NCBI RefSeq assembly: GCF_019264485.1
Contig: NZ_JAHVAA010000007.1
Location: forward strand, 151,732 to 215,731
Direction of reading: 5' to 3'
DNA length: 64,000 nucleotides
Source of the DNA: Sediminibacterium sp.
GTDB lineage: Bacteria; Bacteroidota; Bacteroidia; Chitinophagales; Chitinophagaceae
Below, piece after piece: positions 1-7,752 of this stretch. Within the stretch, counting starts at the first letter, position 1; the number at the start of each line of letters is the position of its first letter. Both the position numbers and the translations under genes were made by a program. The notes beneath the pieces were generated by a model, which saw only the letters and a list, made by a program, of their open reading frames with translations, was not told the origin of the DNA and ran no database searches.

Positions 1-2
1 TG

Positions 3-104
3 ACATTTCCTGAAAATAAATTAAATAAAAACTGCTTGAAAGGAGGTTCATACAGTGAACTGAAAATGTTTATTCAAAAGTATTTACCTGAATGTAATTT
101 TTAA
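3..104 (+). CDS. C-terminal tail of an upstream gene (partial)
   Basis: An open frame runs in from the left edge and ends at TAA, giving about 33 residues rich in Lys, Asn and aromatic residues and ending in PECNF. It lies 20 bases ahead of dinD on the same strand, so it may be the end of a gene in the same accessory patch. The fragment is too short to name. It could also be a chance open stretch in AT-rich DNA. Confidence 0.35.
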   Translation, partial: TFPENKLNKNCLKGGSYSELKMFIQKYLPECNF

Positions 105-124
105 AAATGAATCATTAAACAAAT

Positions 125-964
125 ATGGAAAGAGATACCATTATAAAACTAAGCAAGGCTTTTGAAGAATATGCCTGCGAAGAAGACGGTATTGATTACT
201 GGCTTGCACGCGAACTTCAAATTTTGTTGGGTTATGCTGAATGGCGTAATTTTTTGAATGCTGTTGACAAAGCAAAAGAAAGTTGCAAAACCACTGGTGA
301 AGCGGTTTCCGACCATTTTGTTGACGTCAACAAAATGGTCAGAATTGGATCGGGTGCAGAGAAGCTGGTAGACGATATAATGCTCACCCGTTATGCCTGT
401 TACCTGATTGCTCAAAATGGTGATCCTAAAAAAGAACCCATTGCTTTTGCTCAAAGCTATTTTGCTATTCAGACCCGTAAACAGGAATTGCTCGAAGAAC
501 GAATAAAACTGAATGAAAGATTAAGAGCAAGAGAAAAACTGGCAGCTACTGAAACTGAGTTGTCTAAAAATGTTTACGAAAGAGGTGTCGACAGCAAGGG
601 CTTTGCAAATATTCGTAGCAAAGGCGACTGGGCATTGTTTGGTGGATTTAATACCAGTGCTATGAAAAGAAAATTGGGTATTGCAGAAAAGAGACCATTA
701 GCCGATTTCTTACCAACCATTACAATTACAGCCAAGCAACTGGCAACTGAAATTACTAATTTCAATGTAAAGAAAAACAACCTGAAAGGAGAGAAAAACA
801 TTGTTGTTGAACACATGAAAAATAACAAAGATGTAAGAGGATTATTGGGGAAAAGTGGCATTAAGCCGGAAGGATTACCTCCTGAAGAAGATATCAAAAA
901 ATTAGAACGAAGAGTAAAGTTAATTGATACCGAAATTTCAAAGAAAAAACTGAAAAGGAAATAA
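125..964 (+). CDS. dinD: DNA damage-inducible protein D (DinD)
   Basis: The 279-residue product matches DinD across its length. The N-terminal half is BRO-N-like, with WLARELQILLGYAEWRNF (about residues 26-43), then DHF.DVNKMVRIGSG, then RYACYLIAQNGDP and QSYFAIQTRKQE. The C-terminal half is charged and ends in a basic tail. In E. coli, DinD is part of the SOS regulon and antagonises RecA filaments; here that role is inferred. In Bacteroidota dinD is usually accessory and scattered, often near mobile or defence genes. I could not identify a LexA box upstream. A perfect 30-bp palindrome lies inside the codons for DHFVDVNKMV, and a decayed partial copy of this region lies about 970 bases downstream. 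Confidence 0.88.
   Translation: MERDTIIKLSKAFEEYACEEDGIDYWLARELQILLGYAEWRNFLNAVDKAKESCKTTGEAVSDHFVDVNKMVRIGSGAEKLVDDIMLTRYACYLIAQNGDPKKEPIAFAQSYFAIQTRKQELLEERIKLNERLRAREKLAATETELSKNVYERGVDSKGFANIRSKGDWALFGGFNTSAMKRKLGIAEKRPLADFLPTITITAKQLATEITNFNVKKNNLKGEKNIVVEHMKNNKDVRGLLGKSGIKPEGLPPEEDIKKLERRVKLIDTEISKKKLKRK
311..340. repeat. Perfect 30-bp palindrome inside dinD, copy 1
   Basis: The half-site GACCATTTTGTTGAC is followed at once by its exact reverse complement, centred on GACGTC, with no spacer. The repeat is ten codons long and in frame, so both strands encode the same decapeptide DHFVDVNKMV. An identical palindrome occurs at 1284-1313. Confidence 0.95.
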
Positions 965-1262
965 GCGTAGTATTATAAGTAGTGCTGTTCGGGGAAAAAA
1001 GGCTGAGAGCTATGAGCCATGAGTAGCGAGCCAAGACTGGTGGTTGTTTTAGACAATCTGCTATTAGTGGAGCAAATGGTTGGGCTTGCGAAGCAGGTTT
1101 ATAAAACACCTGCTTAAAAAATTACCTGATGGCAACAAATATGCTAGTGGGTGCTTTAATTCAATATAGAAAGCTCATCGCTGTAGCTGGTTTTAGCGGG
1201 CCGCAATGTATTATAAGTACCGATTTACCTCTCTGCAACAAGAAAAGTAAAAAAACTGGAAA
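965..1262. other. Intergenic accessory stretch with decayed coding remnants
   Basis: No intact gene is visible between dinD and the second palindrome. Short broken frames occur, for example one reading LLKKLPDGNKYASGCFN from about 1107 to a stop near 1158 and one reading MYYKYRFTSLQQEK near 1206-1247. They look like debris of one or more genes, but I cannot assign a family. The stretch separates dinD from the ispG promoter. Confidence 0.5.
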
Positions 1263-1352
1263 GCCAATGAGGATATGGGTTCAGACCATTTTGTTGACGT
1301 CAACAAAATGGTCCGAATTGGCGCTGGTTCAGCATGGTTACTGATAGCATGA
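1263..1352 (+). pseudogene. Fragment of a second dinD-like gene
   Basis: In frame this stretch reads SDHFVDVNKMVRIGAGSAW and then LLIA before a TGA stop. The first part matches the dinD product upstream (SDHFVDVNKMVRIGSGAE). After that about ten codons seem to be missing before a short match to the CYLIA segment. No start, N-terminal domain or C-terminal half remains. At DNA level it repeats the 30-bp palindrome at 1284-1313 exactly and keeps AATTGG just after it, while the flanks differ. It is best read as a decayed dinD paralogue, or as a palindrome that moved with a little flanking sequence. Confidence 0.65.
1284..1313. repeat. Perfect 30-bp palindrome, copy 2
   Basis: Base-for-base identical to the palindrome at 311-340 (half-site GACCATTTTGTTGAC). 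It lies in the dinD-like remnant about 150 bases upstream of the ispG promoter box. Confidence 0.95.
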
Positions 1353-1458
1353 TGCTTCACGAAATGCAGCTTATCTGGATACTCAAAAAATTGAATCAGA
1401 TACTTTTAAGCGCAAGAACAGTTTTTAATCCTATTCAACCATTGTGCCCTTTTCCTGT

Positions 1459-1466
1459 TAAATTTG
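1459..1466 (+). promoter_or_regulatory. Candidate ispG promoter -7 box
   Basis: TAAATTTG matches the Bacteroidota -7 consensus TAnnTTTG exactly and ends 17 bases before the chosen ispG ATG. No TTG lies at the ideal 17-23 base distance (the nearest, at 1442, is 14 bases away). It supports the ispG start at 1484 over the longer in-frame opening that begins at 1334. Confidence 0.5.
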
Positions 1467-1483
1467 TACCTCATATCTCATTT

Positions 1484-3493
1484 ATGCAAGCATACTGTCA
1501 TTCGCTTACACAGTACAAACGGTTGAAGACCAGGGAAGTGCGTATTGGTGATCTTTTATTAGGCAATAACCACCCCATCCGCTTACAAACCATGACCACT
1601 ACCGATACCATGGATACCCTGGCAACGGTAGAGCAGAGCATACGCTGTATAGAAGCCGGGGCGGAACTGGTGCGCATTACGGCACCCAGTAAAAAAGAAG
1701 CGGAAAATCTGTTGCATATTAAAAATGAGCTGCGTAAAAGGGGCTATAATACCCCATTGGTAGCCGATATTCATTTCACCCCCAATGCTGCCGAAATAGC
1801 CGCCAGAATCGTGGAGAAAGTAAGGGTAAACCCTGGTAACTATGTAGACAAAAAGAAATTTGAACTGATAGAGTATACCGACGCCGATTATGCAGAAGAA
1901 ATAGAAAGAATTCAGGAGAAGTTTACACCACTGGTACGCATCTGTAAAGAACATGGTACTGCTATGCGTATCGGAACCAACCATGGCTCACTCAGCGATC
2001 GTATCATGAGCCGTTATGGCGATACACCCATGGGTATGGTAGAAAGTGCCATGGAGTTTTTACGGATTGCACGTTACGAAAGCTATCACAATATTGTACT
2101 GAGCATGAAAGCCAGTAACCCGCAGGTAATGGTACAGGCATACCGCTTACTCATACAACAGATGGATGCAGAATTTGGAGAGTGTTATCCGCTGCACCTC
2201 GGCGTAACAGAAGCAGGTGATGGTGAAGATGGCAGGGTAAAAAGTGCAGCAGGCATCGGAACCTTGCTGGAAGATGGTATCGGCGATACAGTAAGGGTAA
2301 GTTTAACAGAAGACCCCGAATTTGAAATACCCGTTTGCCGCGATCTGGTGAAAAGGTATACAGCAAAAGAAAGAACGACACAGCATATTCCTGTCATTGA
2401 AAAAATTACTTACAACCCCTTTAACTATCAGCGCAGAGAAAGTTTTGAAGTAGCAAATATTGGAGGTAAGCAAGTGCCTGTGGTAATAGCTGATTTGAGT
2501 AAAGCAGGAAAGATAGCACCCGCAACATTAGAAAGAGTAGGGTATAGCTACGATGCAGTTACCGATAAATGGAATATCAGCGATACTGCCGCCGATTATA
2601 TTTTCACCGGCGATCAGTTACTCGATTTTGCTTTACCCGGTACATTGAAAGTGATTGTTTATCCGCAAATATGGAAACAGGCAAAGGATCAGGAAAAATA
2701 TTGTCCGATTGATGATATCAATGGATACCTCAACAATCCGGACAGGAGTAAGACGCTGAATTTTGTGATGATTGATTGTTATAACGATGGCACTATTCCA
2801 CCTGCCGCACAATTGCAAGAACTGGCAGCAGATAAAACGGTGGTTCTCTGTTTAAGCAGTACCAACGATCACGCTATGCCATCGGTGAGAAGAATGTTTG
2901 TTGAACTGCAGGAACAAAAAATACAAAATCCTGTGGTACTCATTGTAGACAGTAACTGGCAAACAACCGACGAACACCTGATTCATTATGCAACAGAGGC
3001 AGGCGCCTTATTACTGGATGGTTTTGGTGATGGTGTATGTTTTGGTATGACCGGAAAGAGTTATGAGCAGGCAGCTTCGGTGAGTTCAGATACCAGCGGA
3101 AGAAATTATGTATCGAACACTTCTGTTGAACAATTTGTAAATGCAACCGCATTCAGCATATTACAGGCCACACGTACACGCATATCCAAAACAGAATATA
3201 TTTCCTGTCCGAGTTGCGGCAGAACTTTGTTCGACTTACAGGAAACTACTGCAAAAATCCGTTCAGTAACCAATCATTTGAAAGGGGTGAAAATTGCCAT
3301 CATGGGTTGTATTGTAAATGGCCCGGGTGAAATGGCTGATGCCGACTTTGGTTATGTAGGCAGTGGGGTAGGGAAAATTACCCTGTATAAAGGGAAGGAA
3401 GTGGTAAAGAGGAATGTTGAGAGTGAAGTGGCAGTAGAAGAACTAATCAATATTTTAAGAGAAAATGGTGCATGGGTAGAACCTGCATCCTAA
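1484..3493 (+). CDS. ispG: 4-hydroxy-3-methylbut-2-enyl diphosphate synthase (IspG/GcpE), long Bacteroidota form
   Basis: IspG performs the sixth step of the MEP isoprenoid pathway, reductively converting the cyclic diphosphate MEcPP to HMBPP with a [4Fe-4S] cluster. The 669-residue length fits the long form, in which a TIM barrel and the cluster domain are separated by an extra domain. The barrel begins at REVRIGDLLLGNNHPIRLQ. The cluster ligands lie near the C-terminus: SCPSCGRTLFDLQ near residue 574 and MGCIVNGPGE near 608. I chose the ATG giving MQAYCHSLTQYKRLKTREV. The frame stays open 150 bases further upstream, but that part overlaps the dinD remnant and the promoter box and has no homologous character. 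nadB follows after a hairpin. Confidence 0.95.
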   Translation: MQAYCHSLTQYKRLKTREVRIGDLLLGNNHPIRLQTMTTTDTMDTLATVEQSIRCIEAGAELVRITAPSKKEAENLLHIKNELRKRGYNTPLVADIHFTPNAAEIAARIVEKVRVNPGNYVDKKKFELIEYTDADYAEEIERIQEKFTPLVRICKEHGTAMRIGTNHGSLSDRIMSRYGDTPMGMVESAMEFLRIARYESYHNIVLSMKASNPQVMVQAYRLLIQQMDAEFGECYPLHLGVTEAGDGEDGRVKSAAGIGTLLEDGIGDTVRVSLTEDPEFEIPVCRDLVKRYTAKERTTQHIPVIEKITYNPFNYQRRESFEVANIGGKQVPVVIADLSKAGKIAPATLERVGYSYDAVTDKWNISDTAADYIFTGDQLLDFALPGTLKVIVYPQIWKQAKDQEKYCPIDDINGYLNNPDRSKTLNFVMIDCYNDGTIPPAAQLQELAADKTVVLCLSSTNDHAMPSVRRMFVELQEQKIQNPVVLIVDSNWQTTDEHLIHYATEAGALLLDGFGDGVCFGMTGKSYEQAASVSSDTSGRNYVSNTSVEQFVNATAFSILQATRTRISKTEYISCPSCGRTLFDLQETTAKIRSVTNHLKGVKIAIMGCIVNGPGEMADADFGYVGSGVGKITLYKGKEVVKRNVESEVAVEELINILRENGAWVEPAS

Positions 3494-3500
3494 AATAACC

Positions 3501-3602
3501 CTGCGTGAACTCCGTTGCCTCTCGTTCTCTGCGGTGAAACTCCGTTAATATCAAAACTGATTTTTTAACCGCAGAGAACGAGAGGAAGCAAAGGTTACGC
3601 AG
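3501..3602. repeat. Long intergenic inverted repeat, CTCTGCGGTGAA family, copy 1
   Basis: An 18-bp perfect stem joins 3518-3535 to 3568-3585 (arm CCTCTCGTTCTCTGCGGT). An outer stem pairs CTGCGTGAAC at 3501 with GTTACGCAG at 3594, with one bulge. It fills almost the whole ispG-nadB gap. The word GTTCTCTGCGGTGAA recurs in the hairpin at 30448-30537. It lacks the T-run typical of a simple terminator. Confidence 0.85.
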
Positions 3603-3617
3603 AGAGAGGGATAATTT

Positions 3618-5213
3618 ATGCAAACAGATTTTCTTGTTATAGGATCAGGTATTGCAGGGTTAACTTATGCGCTTAAAACAGCACGTTATTTCCCTGACAA
3701 AAAAATTACAGTCATTACCAAAACACAGGCCGATGAAACCAATACCAAATATGCACAGGGAGGTATTGCCGGTGTATGGGATGAAAACAGGGATAGCTAC
3801 GATAAACATATTGAAGACACACTCATTGCGGGCGATGGCTTATGCAATGAGGAAATAGTAGAAATAGTAGTTAAAGAAGGCCCCGAAAGAATCAAGGAAA
3901 TTATATCCTACGGAGCAGAGTTCGACAAGAATGAAAAAGGGGAATATAGTTTAGGCAAAGAAGGCGGTCACAGCGAAAACAGGATACTGCATCACAAAGA
4001 TGTAACCGGCCAGGAAATGGAACGTGCACTGCTCGACGAATTGAAACGGGTACCTAATATTGAACTCGTTAATCATTGTTTTGTGGTGGACATCCTTACA
4101 CAGCACCACATGGGTTTTCTGGTTACCAAGTCAACGAATGATATTACCTGTTACGGGGTTTATGTATTGAACCTTCATACCAACCAGATTGAAAAAATTC
4201 TGGCAAAAATTACCCTGCTTGCAACAGGCGGCTGTGGTCAGGCTTACCGAACCACTACCAATCCTAAAATTGCAACAGGTGATGGTATTGCAATGGTTTA
4301 CCGTGCCAAGGGAAGAATTGAAAATATGGAATTTATACAGTTTCATCCAACTGCCCTCTATGAACCTGGTACTTCTCCATCTTTTCTCATAACAGAAGCA
4401 GTAAGGGGCGACGGGGGCATTTTACGCAATAAAAATGGGGAAGCTTTTATGGAGCGATATGACTCACGTAAAGACCTGGCCCCCCGCGATATTGTAGCAC
4501 GCGCCATTGATAATGAAATGAAAAAAACAGGTACGGAACATGTGTACCTGGATTGCCGGCATATGGATAAAGAAAAGTTTATCCATCACTTCCCGAATAT
4601 TTATGAAAAATGTCTGAGTATTGGTATCGATGTAATGCAGCAAATGATACCCGTTGCACCGGCAGCGCATTATAGTTGTGGGGGCATTAAAACAGATGAA
4701 TGGGGCAGAACATCTGTGATGAATTTATATGCCTGCGGAGAATGTGCCAGTACCGGCCTGCATGGCGCCAACAGATTGGCCAGTAACAGCTTACTCGAAG
4801 CCATGGTATTTGGCCATCGTTGCTACCTCGATAGTATCAAAGCAATAGCGCATATTTCATTTGAAGAAGCAGTTCCCGACTGGAAAACTACCGGTACAAC
4901 AGACCCAAGGGAAATGATTCTGATTACACAGAGTTTGAAAGAATTACAGCAGATCATGAGCGATTATGTTGGTATCGTTAGAACCGATGTGCGTTTGGAA
5001 AGAGCTATGAAACGCCTTGACCTGCTGTATGCAGAAACAGAAGAACTTTATCGTACTACAAAGGTATCGCCACAATTATGTGAACTGCGAAACCTGATTA
5101 CCGTAGGGTATCTCATTGTAAAAGGCGCACAGTTCAGAAAAGAAAGCAGGGGACTACACTATAATACCGATCATCAGCAAAAAAGTAACCTGCTGCAGAA
5201 TATTATTTTATAA
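3618..5213 (+). CDS. nadB: L-aspartate oxidase (NadB)
   Basis: NadB is the cytoplasmic FAD enzyme that oxidises L-aspartate to iminoaspartate, the first step of de novo NAD synthesis; NadA then makes quinolinate. The 531-residue length is normal. The FAD-binding Rossmann motif GSGIAGL is at residues 8-14, followed by NTKYAQGGIAGV typical of the family. Fumarate-reductase-type active-site segments are present: FIQFHPTALYEPG, ITEAVRGDGGILRN and CGECASTGLHGANRLASNSL. The C-terminal helical domain is complete. nadA and nadC are not adjacent. The start follows a long inverted repeat and has only a weak purine-rich stretch (GAGAGAGGG) upstream. Confidence 0.96.
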   Translation: MQTDFLVIGSGIAGLTYALKTARYFPDKKITVITKTQADETNTKYAQGGIAGVWDENRDSYDKHIEDTLIAGDGLCNEEIVEIVVKEGPERIKEIISYGAEFDKNEKGEYSLGKEGGHSENRILHHKDVTGQEMERALLDELKRVPNIELVNHCFVVDILTQHHMGFLVTKSTNDITCYGVYVLNLHTNQIEKILAKITLLATGGCGQAYRTTTNPKIATGDGIAMVYRAKGRIENMEFIQFHPTALYEPGTSPSFLITEAVRGDGGILRNKNGEAFMERYDSRKDLAPRDIVARAIDNEMKKTGTEHVYLDCRHMDKEKFIHHFPNIYEKCLSIGIDVMQQMIPVAPAAHYSCGGIKTDEWGRTSVMNLYACGECASTGLHGANRLASNSLLEAMVFGHRCYLDSIKAIAHISFEEAVPDWKTTGTTDPREMILITQSLKELQQIMSDYVGIVRTDVRLERAMKRLDLLYAETEELYRTTKVSPQLCELRNLITVGYLIVKGAQFRKESRGLHYNTDHQQKSNLLQNIIL

Positions 5214-5280
5214 TCTTTGATTTTTTAATCTTTGATTTGTCGATTTTAAATCAAAGATCAAAAGGTCAAAAAATCAAAAA
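5214..5280. repeat. AT-rich double-arm inverted repeat touching the next start codon
   Basis: An inner arm AATCTTTGATTT (5227-5238) pairs with AAATCAAAGAT (5248-5258). An outer arm TTTGATTTTTT (5216-5226) pairs with AAAAAATCAAA (5269-5279). The hairpin fills the gap between the nadB stop and the acyltransferase ATG, which lies only two bases beyond it. It could end nadB transcription, or mask the ribosome site of the next gene. Confidence 0.75.
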
Positions 5281-5282
5281 TC

Positions 5283-6164
5283 ATGTACCCCATCGTTTAC
5301 GGTCTTTTTTATCTCCTTTCGCTGCTGCCATGGCGGGTATTGTATTTGATTGGCGATGGGTTATACCTGCTTGTATTTTATGTAATCGGATATCGGAAAA
5401 AAGTAGTATTCCAGAATCTTGAAATCGCTTTCCCCGAAAAAACCGAAGCAGAACGTAAACGCATAGCCAAAGATTTTTACCACAATTTTATCGACAGTTT
5501 TATTGAAACTATTAAACTACTTTCTGTTTCCGAAAAAGTATTCAGAAAAAGATTTACTGTAAATATCGACGTGCTGAATAATTTATATGCAGGAAGTCAG
5601 AATGTACAGATTGTTGCCGGACATTATTTTAACTGGGAATTTGCGAATCTGGGAGTGTCTCTTGATAGTAAGTTTCCTTTTATAGGAGTCTATATGCCAT
5701 TGAGTAATAAATCCTTTGACAGGTTAATTTATAAGCTGCGTACAAAATTTGGTAGTCTACTGGTGCCAGCCAATGAGTTCAAGAATAACTTTCACTTCTA
5801 TGCCAAAAACCGTTATGCCCTTGGGTTGGTAGCAGACCAGAACCCAGGTAACCCCGGAAAAGCTTACTGGACCCACTTCTTCGGCAAACCTGCTCCCTTT
5901 GCACGTGGGCCGGAGAAAGGTGCTAAAATGAACAATACAGCTATAGTGTATGCGCATTTTTATAAAGTAAAACGAGGGTATTACAAGCTCGACTTTGAAT
6001 TGGTTACAACCAACCCGAACGAATATGCCGATGGAGCACTCACAAAATTACTGGTAAAAAAAGTAGAAGATTCGGTACGAAAAATTCCTGCCAATTATTT
6101 ATGGAGCCACAGACGATGGAAATGGTCGCATGAGTATGAAAAGTATAAACACCTTATGGTATGA
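5283..6164 (+). CDS. Lysophospholipid/lipid A acyltransferase family protein (LpxL/HtrB-like)
   Basis: The 293-residue product has the layout of the LpxL/HtrB/MsbB lipid A acyltransferase family. A hydrophobic N-terminal segment (VYGLFYLLSLLPWRVLYLIG) would anchor it in the inner membrane. GHYFNWEFANLG near residue 112 supplies the HxxxxE catalytic pair. Later conserved blocks are YALGLVADQNPGNP and FARGPEKGAKMNNTAIVYAHF. In Bacteroidota such proteins add secondary acyl chains to lipid A, or act on aminolipids; the exact acceptor cannot be told from sequence. It sits behind nadB on the same strand, separated by a hairpin, so it may be read as an extension of that transcript. Confidence 0.88.
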   Translation: MYPIVYGLFYLLSLLPWRVLYLIGDGLYLLVFYVIGYRKKVVFQNLEIAFPEKTEAERKRIAKDFYHNFIDSFIETIKLLSVSEKVFRKRFTVNIDVLNNLYAGSQNVQIVAGHYFNWEFANLGVSLDSKFPFIGVYMPLSNKSFDRLIYKLRTKFGSLLVPANEFKNNFHFYAKNRYALGLVADQNPGNPGKAYWTHFFGKPAPFARGPEKGAKMNNTAIVYAHFYKVKRGYYKLDFELVTTNPNEYADGALTKLLVKKVEDSVRKIPANYLWSHRRWKWSHEYEKYKHLMV

Positions 6165-6168
6165 GGAA

Positions 6169-6249
6169 ATGTAGGATGTAGGATGTCTGATATAACTATG
6201 CAATGATTTACTAATGCAAATCAGACATCAGACATCATACATCCTACAT
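6169..6249. terminator. Convergent-gene hairpin with GGATGTCTGAT word
   Basis: Left arm ATGTAGGATGTAGGATGTCT (from 6169) pairs imperfectly with a right arm from about 6221 to 6249 that carries TCAGACATC twice and ends in CATACATCCTACATC. It lies between two convergent genes, so a bidirectional terminator is the simplest role. The word GGATGTCTGAT recurs at 32777-32787. Confidence 0.65.
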
Positions 6250-7664
6250 CAATTCAAGACTTCCTTCGATTTTTCGAACTTAAACTTATCCTTGAGTTCT
6301 TTTATTTTGCTCCAGCCGCCCACTACATTTCTGAGGTTATGAATGCCTTGTCTTTTCATGAGGGAAGCTGCTATTACACTTCTGTAACCACCTGCGCAGT
6401 GTACATAAATATTATGGTTGTCTTCAAGATGAGCCATGCTTCCGGGGTCAGACAATTCATCTAATGGTATGTTGAGTGCCTCTTTAATATGACCATCTGC
6501 ATATTCCGGAACTTTTCTTACATCAACAATCACTATCTGATCATCAAAGGGCAAATCCATAGCCAGTTCATCGGCTTCTACATCGATAATCATATCAATG
6601 GTTTCACCGCTGTTTTTCCAATGTTCAAAACCGCCGGCTAAAAAGCCACCAAATTTTTCAAAACCTACACGTGCCAGTCTTACGATACTCTCTTTTTCTT
6701 TTCCTTCATCAGTTACTAAAATAATCTCCTGGTCAAAAGGGAGCAAACTACCGGCCCATTCTGCAAAACGACCTTCCAGACCAATAAAAACAGCGCCGGG
6801 AATAAAGCCTTCTGTAAACACAGAAGCGTTTCTTGTATCCACTAAAATAATATCAGGTTCACTTAGTTTATTTTTAAAATCAGGGATATCTAAAGCGGTC
6901 AGTCCTTTGCTGAGTACAGCGTCTATACTGTCATATCCTTCTTTATTGATACGTGCATTGATCGGGAAATACTGTGGTGGGGCAGATAAGCCATCTGTAA
7001 CTGCTTTGATAAAGTCTTCTTTGCTTTGCTGTTGTAAAGCGTAGTTACTGTTTTTTTGCTCACCAATAGTGCTGAATGTTTCAGGCCCCAGGTTTTTACC
7101 ACAACTGCTGCCGGCACCATGGGCCGGATACACAATTACATCATCTGCCAGGGGTATGATTTTATTTTGCAGGCTTTCATACATCATGCCTGCCAGGTCT
7201 TCCATGGTAATTTCATTGGTTTTTTGTGCGAGATCGGGCCGGCCTACATCACCTACAAATAAAGTATCTCCTGTGAAAATGGCATGATCCTTCCCTTCTT
7301 CATTTTTTAGCAGGTAACAACTGCTTTCGAGTGTATGACCGGGTGTATGTAATACTTGTACCTGTAGTTTCCCTATTTCAAATACTTCCCCGTCTTTGGC
7401 CACATGTACAGGGAAACTGGTTTGTGTGGCAGGACCATATACAATAGTTGCGCCGGTTGCAGCGGCAAGGTCGAGATGTCCGCTTACAAAATCTGCATGA
7501 AAATGGGTTTCGAAAATATAACGGATCGTGCTATTGCGTTCTTTAGCGAGTGCAAGATATTCTTCAATATCGCGCAGGGGGTCAATAACGGCGGCAATAC
7601 CGTCGCTTTCAATATAGTATGCTGCTTCACTTAAGCAGCCTGTATATAGTTGTTTTACAAACAT
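6249..7664 (-). CDS. MBL-fold metallohydrolase with two rhodanese domains (persulfide dioxygenase-like)
   Basis: The 471-residue product has an N-terminal metallo-beta-lactamase domain with FETHFHADFVSGH (ligands H54, H56, D58), LHTPGHTLESSCY and FTGDTLFVGDVGRPDL, as in ETHE1-type persulfide dioxygenases. Two rhodanese-like domains follow. The first has VTDEGKE where the active-site loop should be and lacks Cys; the second has HCAGGYRS with C423. The likely role is handling glutathione-type persulfides or transferring sulfane sulfur; which activity dominates is uncertain. The start at MFVKQLY is chosen because a TAnnTTTG box overlaps the 18-residue in-frame upstream extension. The neighbouring ArsR gene is upstream on the same strand, 88 bases away. 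Confidence 0.9.
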   Translation of the reverse strand: MFVKQLYTGCLSEAAYYIESDGIAAVIDPLRDIEEYLALAKERNSTIRYIFETHFHADFVSGHLDLAAATGATIVYGPATQTSFPVHVAKDGEVFEIGKLQVQVLHTPGHTLESSCYLLKNEEGKDHAIFTGDTLFVGDVGRPDLAQKTNEITMEDLAGMMYESLQNKIIPLADDVIVYPAHGAGSSCGKNLGPETFSTIGEQKNSNYALQQQSKEDFIKAVTDGLSAPPQYFPINARINKEGYDSIDAVLSKGLTALDIPDFKNKLSEPDIILVDTRNASVFTEGFIPGAVFIGLEGRFAEWAGSLLPFDQEIILVTDEGKEKESIVRLARVGFEKFGGFLAGGFEHWKNSGETIDMIIDVEADELAMDLPFDDQIVIVDVRKVPEYADGHIKEALNIPLDELSDPGSMAHLEDNHNIYVHCAGGYRSVIAASLMKRQGIHNLRNVVGGWSKIKELKDKFKFEKSKEVLN

Positions 7665-7680
7665 ATTTCGCGAGTTTAGG

Positions 7681-7688
7681 CAAAGATA
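7681..7688 (-). promoter_or_regulatory. Candidate promoter -7 box for the MBL/rhodanese gene
   Basis: On the minus strand this reads TATCTTTG, an exact TAnnTTTG match ending 16 bases before the ATG at 7664. I found no TTG at the ideal distance. If real, the gene has its own promoter separate from the ArsR gene upstream. Confidence 0.5.
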
Positions 7689-7752
7689 AGACCAAGGATC
7701 AGGCCAGACCCTTATCAATTACGAAAAAACAGGCGTAATGTCAGTAAAACTG

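Noticed and set aside
1129..1344. A 71-residue open frame across the dinD remnant
   Set aside because: It reads the remnant in the wrong frame, has no domain character and ends in the noncoding zone before ispG.
1334..1483. 50-residue N-terminal extension of IspG
   Set aside because: It overlaps the dinD remnant and the -7 box, and the residues do not look like IspG. The ATG at 1484 gives the expected family start.
6598..7044. 148-residue plus-strand frame opposite the MBL/rhodanese gene
   Set aside because: It is antisense to a well-supported enzyme, very Ser/Pro/Lys rich, and has no domain.
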